32,030 nucleotides of DNA from an uncultured Bacteroidota bacterium (lineage in GTDB: Bacteria; Bacteroidota; Bacteroidia; Chitinophagales; Chitinophagaceae): contig CAJBLA010000061.1 of assembly GCA_903953815.1 (NCBI GenBank), positions 1 through 32,030 of the forward strand, given 5' to 3'. The position numbers and the translations under genes are program-made. A model generated the notes under the pieces. That model ran no database searches and had not been told where the DNA came from. It saw only the letters and a program-made list of their open reading frames with translations. The stretch's first letter is position 1, and the number at the start of each line of letters is the position of its first letter. This document shows positions 8,457-16,808 of the stretch, piece by piece.

Positions 8457-9299
8457 ATGTCAACGACTACTTTAACCCCGCAACAAATTGCATCCTTTCA
8501 TAAAGATGGATATGTGATTGTTAAAAACTTTTTAGCACCAAAAGCGGTTGAAAAGCTTTACAGTACTGCAATAGGGGACAATGCGATGGAAAACAATGCC
8601 ATTAATGTAACGGATCAAAACGGTAAAAATTCAAAATTATCACTTTGGTTTACACCAGGTAATGATGTTTTTGGTTATTTGACACGTAGTGAACGAATCG
8701 TGAATAGTATAGCTGCATTATTAGATAGTGATGCACCTGTTTGTCATTTCCATTCCAAATTGATGCAAAAAGAACCTAAAGTAGGAGGTGCTTGGGAATG
8801 GCACCAAGATTATGGTTATTGGTACAAAAATCAATTCATGTTTCCTGATCAATTAATCAGTGTGATGGTTGCATTAACGCCAGCGAATAAACAAAATGGC
8901 TGTTTACAAGTGATTAAAGGTTCGCATAAATTAGGTCGTATTAATCATGGTTTTGCTGGTGAACAAGTTGGTGCTGATATGGTCATGGTAAACAATGCAC
9001 TTAAAACAATGGATTTAGTATATGTGGAAATAGAACCAGGAGATGCTTTGTTTTTTCATAGTAACATTTTACATCGCTCTGAAGCCAACTTATCGGATCA
9101 TCCAAGATGGTCCATTATTTCTTGTTATGCTTCTCAATCCAATTTGGCGTATAATGAAGTCTCCACTTCCTGGAAAACACCTATCGAATTGGTGCCTGAT
9201 AATGCCATAACTGACTGGGAATCAATTAGTTTGTCCAATGCTGATTTCTTGAAAAAGGAGAATGACCCCGCATTAAAAGAGACGGGTTGGGAAAAATAA
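8457..9299 (+). CDS. Phytanoyl-CoA dioxygenase (PhyH) family Fe(II)/2-oxoglutarate oxygenase
   Basis: This is a 280-residue protein with the double-stranded beta-helix facial triad: WEWHQDYGYW (His116, Asp118) and FFHSNILHRSEANLS (His206, with Arg207 near the 2-oxoglutarate site). GDALFFHSN and SHKLGRI are typical of the PhyH family. Such enzymes hydroxylate diverse small molecules, including ectoine, secondary metabolites and phosphonates; the substrate cannot be inferred. It stands alone between divergent and co-directional genes. Downstream, GCCTT/AAGGC (9324-9337) forms a small hairpin without a U-tract, a poor terminator. ATG 8457 fits the start of the family (TPQQIASFHKDGYVIVKNFL). Confidence 0.88.
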   Translation: MSTTTLTPQQIASFHKDGYVIVKNFLAPKAVEKLYSTAIGDNAMENNAINVTDQNGKNSKLSLWFTPGNDVFGYLTRSERIVNSIAALLDSDAPVCHFHSKLMQKEPKVGGAWEWHQDYGYWYKNQFMFPDQLISVMVALTPANKQNGCLQVIKGSHKLGRINHGFAGEQVGADMVMVNNALKTMDLVYVEIEPGDALFFHSNILHRSEANLSDHPRWSIISCYASQSNLAYNEVSTSWKTPIELVPDNAITDWESISLSNADFLKKENDPALKETGWEK

Positions 9300-9439
9300 A
9301 TACGCTTTAGGTTGGGCGAAGTAGCCTTTATTAAGGCAGTAAAAATGATTGCCATAACGCTGTCCTATATCTTACTTAAAATGTCATATTAGTTCCTTAA
9401 TACTATTATTTATTTCTTATTTTTAGAGATAACAATCTC

Positions 9440-9466
9440 CCCCAAATATTGGGGTCAATAAGTTTA
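9440..9466 (+). promoter_or_regulatory. Putative xylB promoter with palindromic operator
   Basis: CCCCAA (9440-9445) and TTGGGG (9449-9454) are perfect inverted arms around ATA, striking in this AT-rich sequence. Directly after it, TAAGTTTA (9459-9466) matches the -7 consensus TAnnTTTG at all but the last base and ends 6 bases before the xylB ATG. A palindrome in the spacer of a promoter is a usual repressor position. No xylose regulator gene is in the window. Confidence 0.4.
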
Positions 9467-9472
9467 ATCTTT

Positions 9473-10948
9473 ATGTATTTATTAGGCATAGATATAGGCA
9501 CTTCATCCATCAAGGTGTCGGTCGTAGAAGCAAGTACAAGTCAATGTATCGCATCAGCACAATTTCCTGAAACCGAATCAGCAATTACCTCCCTTGAAAA
9601 AGGTTGGGCAGAGCAGTCTCCTGAAATGTGGTGGGCGCATATTCAACAAGCCATTTTAAAATTAAATAACACCAAAAAATTTGCACCTGCTGATATTAGC
9701 GCGATTGGAATTTCCTATCAAATGCATGGATTGGTTTTAGTTGATAAAAATAAGCAAGTACTAAGAGATAGTATTATTTGGTGTGATAGTAGGTCGGTAA
9801 GTATTGGTGATGCTGCGTTTAATGCCATTGGCCCTGAAAAATGTTTAAGTCATTTATTAAACTCACCTGGAAATTTTACTGCATCAAAATTAGCATGGGT
9901 GAAACAAAATGAACCTGCAATTTATGATAAGATTGCGCATGTGATGCTGCCTGGTGATTTTGTTTCAATGAAATTTACGGGGAATATTACCACGAGTATC
10001 TCTTCTTTATCAGAAGGTATTTTTTGGGATTTCAAGAACAATGAATTGTCAAAAGATATTTTGAATTATTACGGATTTGATCAATCAGTATTGCCAAATA
10101 TTCAACCTGTATTTAGCAATCATGGTGAATTACTTCCTGAAGTTGCTACTAAATTAAATTTGAAACCAGGCATCCCTATTACTTATAAAGCAGGCGATCA
10201 ACCCAACAATGCATTATCCTTAAATGTTTTGGAGCCCGGTGAAGTTGCAGCAACAGCAGGCACTTCGGGGGTGATTTATGGGGTTACAGATAAAATTACC
10301 TATGATCCACAATCAAGGGTAAACACTTTTGCGCATGTGAATCACACTGATCAATTAAACAGATTGGGGGTTTTACTTTGTATTAATGGCACCGGTATTT
10401 TAAACAGTTGGGTGAAAAAAATGGTAGGTGCTGGTAATGATTATCCGCAAATGAACCAAGCCGCCAGTCATATTCAACCCGGAAGCGATGGTTTACAAAT
10501 TATGCCTTTTGGTAATGGGGCTGAGCGTATTTTTAATAATAAAATGATTGGCGCACAATTTGTAAATATTGATTTCAATAAACACAGTGAAGCACATATT
10601 TTTAGAGCAGCGCAGGAAGGTATTGCTTTTACTTTTAGATATGGTCTTGATATTATGCGTGAAAACGGCATGAATCCAAGTATTATTCGTGCAGGGTTTT
10701 CAAATATGTTTTTAAGTGATGTATTTACAGACGCTTTTGTAAATGCCACCAATGTGCCAGTGGCATTATACCATACGGATGGCAGTGTAGGCGCAGCGAT
10801 TGGTGCAGGAATTGGTTCTGGTACGTATAAAAATGCCACCGAAGCATTTAGTAATTTTAAACCTATTAAAGTAGTGGAGCCATCCAACGCAACAGGGTTT
10901 AATGAATTATATTTGGATTGGCACAAATCATTAGAAAAGTATTTATAA
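9473..10948 (+). CDS. xylB: Xylulokinase
   Basis: This FGGY-family sugar kinase phosphorylates D-xylulose to xylulose 5-phosphate for the pentose phosphate pathway. From ATG 9473 it has 491 residues. The N-terminal ATPase loop is LLGIDIGTSSIKVSV (Asp6), the substrate segment YQMHGLV near 82-88 (Met84, His85) is diagnostic of XylB, and AGDQPNNAL holds the catalytic base Asp242. TAGTSGVIYG near 259 is the second phosphate-binding segment. The longer frame from TTG 9449 begins inside a palindrome and is rejected. xylA follows after 39 bases and completes the isomerase pathway of xylose use. Gene order kinase then isomerase suits a Bacteroidota xyl operon. Confidence 0.94.
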   Translation: MYLLGIDIGTSSIKVSVVEASTSQCIASAQFPETESAITSLEKGWAEQSPEMWWAHIQQAILKLNNTKKFAPADISAIGISYQMHGLVLVDKNKQVLRDSIIWCDSRSVSIGDAAFNAIGPEKCLSHLLNSPGNFTASKLAWVKQNEPAIYDKIAHVMLPGDFVSMKFTGNITTSISSLSEGIFWDFKNNELSKDILNYYGFDQSVLPNIQPVFSNHGELLPEVATKLNLKPGIPITYKAGDQPNNALSLNVLEPGEVAATAGTSGVIYGVTDKITYDPQSRVNTFAHVNHTDQLNRLGVLLCINGTGILNSWVKKMVGAGNDYPQMNQAASHIQPGSDGLQIMPFGNGAERIFNNKMIGAQFVNIDFNKHSEAHIFRAAQEGIAFTFRYGLDIMRENGMNPSIIRAGFSNMFLSDVFTDAFVNATNVPVALYHTDGSVGAAIGAGIGSGTYKNATEAFSNFKPIKVVEPSNATGFNELYLDWHKSLEKYL

Positions 10949-10987
10949 ACAAAAAATAATTTTAGTAAATTTTTTAAAAATTAAGTT

Positions 10988-12316
10988 ATGTCAGTTGTAT
11001 TAGGTGAAAAAGAATTTTTCAAAGGAATTGAAAAAGTAAAATTTGAAGGACAAGGAAGTGATAACCCTTTAGCGTATCGTTGGTATGATGAATCCAAAGT
11101 GGTGGCAGGTAAGCCAATGAAAGAATGGTTGCGATTCGCAGTTGCTTATTGGCATAGCTTTGTTGGCAATGGTGCTGACCCATTTGGGGAACCCACTTTA
11201 ATATATCCATGGAATAATAATGCAGATGCAGTTGGACGTGCAAAAGATAAAGCAGATGCTGCATTTGAATTTATTACCAAATTAGGTTTGCCTTATTATT
11301 GTTTTCATGATGTGGATGTGGTTGATTTTACAAATGATGTTCATGACAATGAAAAAAGATTAGCTTCATTAACTACTTATCTTAAACAAAAGCAAGACGC
11401 GAGTGGTGTGAAACTATTGTGGGGTACTGCGAACGTGTTTAGCAATAAGCGTTATATGAATGGTGCATCCACCAATCCTGATTTTCATGTTTTAACACAT
11501 GCGGCTACACAAGTAAAAGGGGCATTAGATGCAACTATCGCTTTGGGTGGCGAGAACTATGTATTCTGGGGTGGTCGTGAAGGATATATGTCCTTGTTAA
11601 ACACCAACATGAAAAGAGAAAAAGAACATTTGGCGAAATTTTTACATACAGCAAAAGATTATGCGCGTAAAAATGGTTTCAAGGGTACTTTCTTTATCGA
11701 GCCAAAACCATGTGAGCCAACTAAGCATCAATATGATTATGATTCAGAAACCGTAATTGGTTTTTTAAGACAATATGATTTACTGAATGACTTCAAATTA
11801 AATATTGAAGTGAACCATGCAACACTAGCGGGTCATACTTTCCAACATGAATTACAAGTTGCAGCAGATGCAGGCATGTTAGGTAGTATGGATGCGAATC
11901 GCGGTGATTATCAAAATGGATGGGATACCGATCAGTTCCCTACCAATATTAATGAGTTGGTTGAATCTATGTTGATCATTGTTGAAGCGGGTGGCTTCCA
12001 AGGTGGTGGCATTAATTTTGATGCAAAACGCAGAAGAAATTCAACGGATGCTGCTGATTTATTCCATGCACATATTGGCGGTATTGATACTTTTGCGCGC
12101 GCATTAATTACGGCAGATGCAATTTTACAAAAATCTGAGTATAAAAAAATTCGTGCAAATAGGTATGCTTCTTTTGATTCAGGCAAGGGTAAGGAATTTG
12201 AGCAAGGAAAATTAAGCTTGGAAGATTTACGCAACTTTGCTATTGAAAATGGAGAACCAGCATCCATCAGCGGACAGCAAGAATTAATAGAGAACATCAT
12301 TAATAGGTATATTTAG
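10988..12316 (+). CDS. xylA: Xylose isomerase (group II)
   Basis: Converts D-xylose to D-xylulose in the cytoplasm using two divalent metals. The length, 442 residues, is that of the longer group II enzymes. Motifs include [12 protein letters not shown] (catalytic His107, Asp110), [38 protein letters not shown] and [17 protein letters not shown] with metal-binding acids and histidines, GSMDANRGD, and [24 protein letters not shown]. The start [11 protein letters not shown] is the common beginning of the family. It lies between xylB and, after only 3 bases, an amino acid antiporter gene, so all four plus-strand genes up to 14544 may share a transcript. Confidence 0.97.
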   Translation: MSVVLGEKEFFKGIEKVKFEGQGSDNPLAYRWYDESKVVAGKPMKEWLRFAVAYWHSFVGNGADPFGEPTLIYPWNNNADAVGRAKDKADAAFEFITKLGLPYYCFHDVDVVDFTNDVHDNEKRLASLTTYLKQKQDASGVKLLWGTANVFSNKRYMNGASTNPDFHVLTHAATQVKGALDATIALGGENYVFWGGREGYMSLLNTNMKREKEHLAKFLHTAKDYARKNGFKGTFFIEPKPCEPTKHQYDYDSETVIGFLRQYDLLNDFKLNIEVNHATLAGHTFQHELQVAADAGMLGSMDANRGDYQNGWDTDQFPTNINELVESMLIIVEAGGFQGGGINFDAKRRRNSTDAADLFHAHIGGIDTFARALITADAILQKSEYKKIRANRYASFDSGKGKEFEQGKLSLEDLRNFAIENGEPASISGQQELIENIINRYI

Positions 12317-12319
12317 GCA

Positions 12320-13657
12320 ATGCAAACAGCCGATAAAAAACTGGGTTTATGGACTAGTACTTCTTTAGTAGTAGGCAATATGATAGGTGCGGGTGTTTTT
12401 TTAATGCCCGCTACATTAGCTAGTTTTGGAAGCATTAGTTTACTAGGTTGGGTTTGTTCGGCCATTGGCGCTTTTTTACTTTCAAAAGTATTTGCGCATT
12501 TAAGTTGGTTATTACCAGCGGCCAATGGAGGTCCTTATGCTTATTCTCAAAAAGGCCTCGGTGATTTTGCCGGCTTTTTAGTAGCATGGGGTTATTTGGT
12601 TTCGGTATGGTGTACCAATGCAGCTATAACGGTCTCTTTTATTAGTGCATTAAGTACTTTCATACCAGCATTAGCAACTAATGCAACACTAGCCATCATC
12701 ACAGGTTTAGCAACCATTTGGTTTTTAACTTGGGTAAATTCTTTGGGGATATTTACATCTGGCGTAGTACAATTAATATCGACCATCTTAAAAATCGTTC
12801 CTATTATATTGATTGGCGTTGTGGGACTATTTTATATTCAATGGGAAAATTTCTTACCTTTTAATACCAGTGGCACAAGTAATATTGCAGCAATAACAGC
12901 TACAACTACGTTGACATTTTTTGCTTTTTTAGGTATTGAATGTGCTACGATTCCTTCGGGCAGTGTAACTAATTCTGCTGCTACCGTGGCCAAGGCTACA
13001 ACACTCGGAACGCTGATTGCCACAGTGGTATATATTTTAAGTACAGTGAGTATTATGGGCATGATTCCAGCAGCACAATTAAAAAATAGTGTAACACCTT
13101 TTGCAGATGCTGCTGTATTAATATGGGGCCATGGTGCAGCCTATTGGGTAAGTGCAGGGGTTGCTATTGCTGCATTTGGGGCCCTGAATGGCTATATATT
13201 AATTCAAGGGCAATTGCCATTTGCGATTGCGCAGGACAAATTATTTCCCACCGTTTTTATGCAAGTGAATTCAAAAGGGATACCGGTTTTAGGCGTGGTA
13301 ATTTCAAGTGTATTTGTTTCTGTGTTAATGTGTATGAATTATACCAAAGGGTTGGTTGACCAATTTAAATTTTTAATGCTAATGACTACTTCTACTATTT
13401 TAATACCCTATATTTTTTGTACAGCTTCTTATTTGATTCTGCGTTTTAAATTACCTTTCCAATCAAGTAAATATTTAGCGCTAGCTATTTTATTGGCTGC
13501 CCTTACTTTTATTTTTTGTTTATGGTTGATGATAGGCTTAGGACAAGAAACTGTTTTCTGGGGGTTTTTCCTAACAATGTCATCAGTGCCCATCTATGTT
13601 TTTGCTGTTTGGAAGAGAGAAAAATCGGAAAGTAATTCAACTTTTCCCAAACCATAA
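12320..13657 (+). CDS. APC-superfamily amino acid antiporter, AdiC-like
   Basis: This is a 445-residue inner membrane protein with about 12 hydrophobic segments. The first helix VVGNMIGAGVFLMPATLASFG contains the broken-helix substrate motif (compare GNIMGSGVFLLPANLA of the arginine/agmatine antiporter AdiC). TFFAFLGIECAT near 199-210 and STVSIMGMIPAAQL also track AdiC closely. The gating tryptophans Trp202 and Trp293 of AdiC correspond by my alignment to Phe201 and Tyr292, aromatic but changed. A basic amino acid such as arginine, or an arginine product, is the likely substrate, supported by the amidinohydrolase gene 11 bases downstream. It starts 3 bases after the xylA stop. Exact substrates are uncertain. 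Confidence 0.82.
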   Translation: MQTADKKLGLWTSTSLVVGNMIGAGVFLMPATLASFGSISLLGWVCSAIGAFLLSKVFAHLSWLLPAANGGPYAYSQKGLGDFAGFLVAWGYLVSVWCTNAAITVSFISALSTFIPALATNATLAIITGLATIWFLTWVNSLGIFTSGVVQLISTILKIVPIILIGVVGLFYIQWENFLPFNTSGTSNIAAITATTTLTFFAFLGIECATIPSGSVTNSAATVAKATTLGTLIATVVYILSTVSIMGMIPAAQLKNSVTPFADAAVLIWGHGAAYWVSAGVAIAAFGALNGYILIQGQLPFAIAQDKLFPTVFMQVNSKGIPVLGVVISSVFVSVLMCMNYTKGLVDQFKFLMLMTTSTILIPYIFCTASYLILRFKLPFQSSKYLALAILLAALTFIFCLWLMIGLGQETVFWGFFLTMSSVPIYVFAVWKREKSESNSTFPKP

Positions 13658-13668
13658 TATTTTTATAC

Positions 13669-14544
13669 ATGAGTCATTTAGCACACTCTGAATTTGGCAA
13701 ATTAAAATCCGTTTTTATAAAAAAAGCTAGCGCTGCTTTTATAAATGAGGAACATATACAACAGCATTGGGAATCATTAAATTATATAGGTAAACCTGAT
13801 ATTAAAAAAGCGCTAGGGGAGTATGATACATTTGAAAATATTTTAAAAGAGCATGGTGCTGAAATTTTATATTTTCCGGAAGATGCTTCTGTGAATATGG
13901 ATTCCATTTATTGTAGAGATGCTGCTATTGCAACTAGTCATGGCATGATCATTTGTAATATGGGAAAGGAAGGACGTAAAAATGAACCTGCTGCACAAGC
14001 GCGCGCTTATGCGGAACAAGGCATACCTGTTTTAGGTACCATCATTGCCCCAGGAACTATTGAAGGGGGTGATGTGGCTTGGTTGGATGCTACTACATTA
14101 GCAGTAGGCAATACTTATCGTACGAATGAAGCGGGTATTCAACAACTCAAAGATTTATTAAATCCAATAGGGGTGAAAGTGATTACCGCAGATATGCCCC
14201 ATTATAAAGGGCCGTCGGATGTATTTCATTTAATGTCGGTATTAAGTCCAGTGGATAATAATTTAGCAGTGGTATATTCACCTTTAATGCCAATTGCATT
14301 TAGAAATTTATTAATTGCGCGTGGTTTTGAATTAGTGGAAGTGCCTGATGAGGAATTTGACAGCATGGGTTGTAATGTATTGGCATTAGCGCCAAGAGTT
14401 TGCTTGATGGTCAAGGGGAATCCTATTACCAAATCTCGACTTGAAGCGGCCGGCTGTAAAGTGATAGAATACGAAGGTGCAGAAATCAGCGTTAAAGGCG
14501 GCGGTGGTCCTACTTGTTTAACAAGACCAGTTGATCGTAGTTAA
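13669..14544 (+). CDS. Dimethylarginine dimethylaminohydrolase / arginine deiminase-fold hydrolase
   Basis: This 291-residue member of the guanidino-group modifying (amidinotransferase) superfamily hydrolyses the guanidinium of arginine derivatives to citrulline through a cysteine. Visible residues are YCRDAA (Asp84), TIEGGDVAWLD (Glu132, Asp135), DVFHLMSVLSPVD (His187) and a glycine-rich KGGGGPTCLTRPV with the nucleophile Cys283 near the C terminus. This order is that of DDAH and arginine deiminase. It is shorter than classical ArcA (about 410) and close to DDAH (about 255-285). With the upstream AdiC-like antiporter it could form an uptake and catabolism module for (methyl)arginine, with the freed amine and citrulline as products. 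The true substrate, arginine or N-methylarginine, is not settled. Confidence 0.82.
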   Translation: MSHLAHSEFGKLKSVFIKKASAAFINEEHIQQHWESLNYIGKPDIKKALGEYDTFENILKEHGAEILYFPEDASVNMDSIYCRDAAIATSHGMIICNMGKEGRKNEPAAQARAYAEQGIPVLGTIIAPGTIEGGDVAWLDATTLAVGNTYRTNEAGIQQLKDLLNPIGVKVITADMPHYKGPSDVFHLMSVLSPVDNNLAVVYSPLMPIAFRNLLIARGFELVEVPDEEFDSMGCNVLALAPRVCLMVKGNPITKSRLEAAGCKVIEYEGAEISVKGGGGPTCLTRPVDRS

Positions 14545-14567
14545 TCGTTATCTTTTTATTTAGGTAG

Positions 14568-15122
14568 TTATTTTCTCCAATCCCAAAGTACAATGTCCCA
14601 ACCAATGCCGCCATATTGAATGGTATGAATAATTTCAAAACCAGTTTTCAAATGTGCTTTTATGGATCTTGGATTTTCTTGCGCCACATCGGTAATTAAA
14701 TATTGGTATTCTTTATTTAAACTTTGTTGGTAAAAGCCATACATTTTTTGCACTAGTCCATTACCCCTATACGCTTTCCCAACACATAGCTGACCTACTA
14801 AAATGTAGTTAACATCTTTTAAAGGAGTATCATTATAATTTAGTGCATCTATGGAATCAAATAAGCTATCTAATAAAGGATGTTGTCCGTAGCTATTTTT
14901 AGTTGTAATGATTACATAGCCGGCAATGGTATCGCCATCCTTGGCAATGATGGAGGGCTGAAACCGATGCATTTGTTGAAGCATTTCCATCGAATATTCA
15001 GCAGTTAAAAAACCTTCTTTACCAGCTTCTGTTTCTCCAATGAGTTTTCTTAAATTTTCTCTTTGTAATAATCGGATGCCATCTAATTCAGCATCACTAG
15101 AAACATGAACAATTTCAATCAT
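14568..15122 (-). CDS. GNAT-family N-acetyltransferase
   Basis: The 184-residue protein has the GNAT core. ILVGQLCVGKAYRGNGLVQKMYGFY near 107-131 carries the acetyl-CoA pyrophosphate loop (R-G-N-G-L), followed by YLITDVAQENPRSIKAHLKTGFEIIH, the usual N..A...K.GF region. A central strand IAGYVIITT precedes it. The acceptor is unknown. Its ATG (15122) overlaps the TGA of the CLC gene by four bases (ATGA), implying translational coupling in the same operon. It ends 23 bases from the convergent DDAH-like gene, with no terminator hairpin seen. Confidence 0.8.
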   Translation of the reverse strand: MIEIVHVSSDAELDGIRLLQRENLRKLIGETEAGKEGFLTAEYSMEMLQQMHRFQPSIIAKDGDTIAGYVIITTKNSYGQHPLLDSLFDSIDALNYNDTPLKDVNYILVGQLCVGKAYRGNGLVQKMYGFYQQSLNKEYQYLITDVAQENPRSIKAHLKTGFEIIHTIQYGGIGWDIVLWDWRK

Positions 15123-16381
15123 TGATTTCTACTTTTATTTATTAAATAATATAAAACGTATTTCGCTCCTGTTTTATATTTAGCACTATATATTCCATTG
15201 GGTCCAGAGGTAAAATAAGCAGCTACACTTGCAAGGCCAACATAAACACCTGCTTTCATTCCGAATAATTCTAACCCCAGCGCAATAGATGCAAAAACAC
15301 AATTGGTCGCACCGCTAAAAACGGCAACAAAACCCATACCGGCTAATAGCGCCATGGGCAAAGGGATAAACCAGATTAATAGATTACCTAAAGTGGCCCC
15401 AATAAAAAATAATGGCGTCACCTCACCTCCTTTAAAACCCGCGCTTAAAGTAAAACTGGTTAAAATTAATTTGATGGCGAAGTCAAATTGACCTGCATTG
15501 TTTATAAATGCATCTTGGATAGATGGAATACCCAATCCAATGAACTTTGTACTATTAAACACAACAATAAATATGGCAATAATAATTCCGCCAATAAAAG
15601 GGCGCAAAGGGACAAACTTTATTTTTTTAAAAACATTTTCAAACAATTTCCCAGTGGCAGTAAATGCAAGTGCAGTTAATCCAAATAGGATACCAGCAAT
15701 AATTGCCCAAGCTAAAGTTGTTAGGGATATTGCGGGTATACTGGGTATACTATAAATGGTATGTTTTACTTGCCAAGCCAAGCAGGAATAATGTGCGATA
15801 TAGGCAACGAATAAACTTGCTGCTAACTGATTTTTCTTTGTGTTGGTAATACTTAAAATTTCTAACGCAAAGATGGCGCCAGCCAAAGGTGTACCAAACA
15901 CAGCGGCAAACCCACTACTAATACCAATGATTAATATCGTTTTTCGATCTGCTGTATTTAACTTAAATAATCCTGTGAACTGATCTGCTATTGCACCGCC
16001 CATTTGAACAGCAGTTCCTTCCCTGCCAGCAGATCCACCAGCTATATGGGTTAGCAGCGTACTCAAAAAAACCATCGGCGCCATTTTAAATGGAACCGGT
16101 TTAGGGGTTTCTCCATTCACTAAAGAATGGTGCGTTTCAATGATTAAGTTATTTCCTTTATTCGCAGCAGTTCCATAATAATGATAGAGTAAGCCAATCA
16201 CTAAACCTGCAATAGGTAAAAAATATATGACCCAAAGATGTTCCTCACGAAACAGGGTAACATAATCTAAGGTTTGTAAAAAAAATGCGGTAGCCGTCCC
16301 TACGATACCACCAATGAGTATATAGATGGCGATCCATTTTAGCCAACTTGTGATCTTAGTATTTAATTTATTTAAGGACAT
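15119..16381 (-). CDS. CLC-family antiporter, fluoride type (CLC-F / EriC-F)
   Basis: This is a 420-residue inner membrane protein from ATG 16381; an upstream TTG at 16423 would add a polar stretch and is rejected. CLC hallmarks are GGSAGREGTAVQMGGAIAD (gating Glu121), FGTPLAGAIFALEIL and KGGEVTPLFFIGATLGN near 317-332. As I recall the subfamily, GREGT in place of GREGP, GGEVTP in place of the chloride-type GxFxP, and loss of the GSGIPE signature (here GNNLIIE) are traits of the fluoride/proton antiporters that protect cells from fluoride. Glu121 and Glu320 fall near Glu118 and Glu318 of the Enterococcus CLC-F. No fluoride riboswitch could be recognised upstream. A chloride transporter is the alternative. 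Confidence 0.85.
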   Translation of the reverse strand: MSLNKLNTKITSWLKWIAIYILIGGIVGTATAFFLQTLDYVTLFREEHLWVIYFLPIAGLVIGLLYHYYGTAANKGNNLIIETHHSLVNGETPKPVPFKMAPMVFLSTLLTHIAGGSAGREGTAVQMGGAIADQFTGLFKLNTADRKTILIIGISSGFAAVFGTPLAGAIFALEILSITNTKKNQLAASLFVAYIAHYSCLAWQVKHTIYSIPSIPAISLTTLAWAIIAGILFGLTALAFTATGKLFENVFKKIKFVPLRPFIGGIIIAIFIVVFNSTKFIGLGIPSIQDAFINNAGQFDFAIKLILTSFTLSAGFKGGEVTPLFFIGATLGNLLIWFIPLPMALLAGMGFVAVFSGATNCVFASIALGLELFGMKAGVYVGLASVAAYFTSGPNGIYSAKYKTGAKYVLYYLINKSRNQ

Positions 16382-16432
16382 CTCAGAGTAATATTTTAAG
16401 CAATCGGAATTGCGTTTGCGCAACCCAAAAAT

Positions 16433-16696
16433 CTAGTCATTTTTGGCATTATTTTTCTTCTTCTTGCTGATCATATAAATGGCAATAATGACCCAAATCA
16501 CATTCACGAACATGGAAGGGTAGGCTTTATGAAAATAAGTGTTCACTACAAAAAAAATACCGCCTATAATATTCGCTAAAACATAGGTTTTACTTGAGGC
16601 AGACAATTTGCCAGTAATATTTAAGGCATAGGAGCCTACAATTAATACAGAGGCAATCCAGCCCATGATTTCAATATATGGTTCATAAGTTATCAT
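16433..16696 (-). CDS. Small membrane protein, CBU_0592-like
   Basis: The 87-residue protein has three hydrophobic segments: IMGWIASVLIVGSYALNI, YVLANIIGGIFFVVNTYFH and MFVNVIWVIIAIYMI, followed by a lysine/asparagine-rich tail. The pattern GW.(A)..L...Y.L...GK(L)S..S..Y...N..G with a later (A)(Y)PS...N..W..IA.Y matches the uncharacterised CBU_0592 family of small membrane proteins. Function is unknown. It lies 51 bases upstream of the CLC ATG in the same direction, so it probably heads that operon. It diverges from the dab cluster. Confidence 0.7.
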   Translation of the reverse strand: MITYEPYIEIMGWIASVLIVGSYALNITGKLSASSKTYVLANIIGGIFFVVNTYFHKAYPSMFVNVIWVIIAIYMISKKKKNNAKND

Positions 16697-16792
16697 AACA
16701 TGAAAATACGAATAAATGAGTCCTAAATTATAAAACTAATCAATGTGAGCTTTCCTTTCAAAATACAATTTTATTTTATACTTATATTACAA

Positions 16793-16800
16793 TATATTTG
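16793..16800 (+). promoter_or_regulatory. -7 promoter element before the dab cluster
   Basis: TATATTTG is a perfect match to the Bacteroidota -7 consensus TAnnTTTG and lies 8 bases before the ATG at 16809. No clear TTTG -33 element is found at the expected 19-21 base spacing, where the sequence is only T-rich. Transcription from here would yield an almost leaderless mRNA for the small secreted protein and could continue into dabA. Confidence 0.45.
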
Positions 16801-16808
16801 TCTTTACC

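Noticed and set aside
10474-10926. 150-codon open frame on the minus strand
   Set aside because: It lies wholly inside xylB, antisense, with no recognisable domain. It arises from the codon use of the real gene, as do similar antisense frames at 12592-13062, 26997-27350 and 28741-29085.
16697-16808. Fluoride riboswitch or other structured RNA in the divergent gap before the CLC operon
   Set aside because: No conserved riboswitch core or stable helices could be recognised on either strand. Only the promoter element at 16793-16800 stands out.
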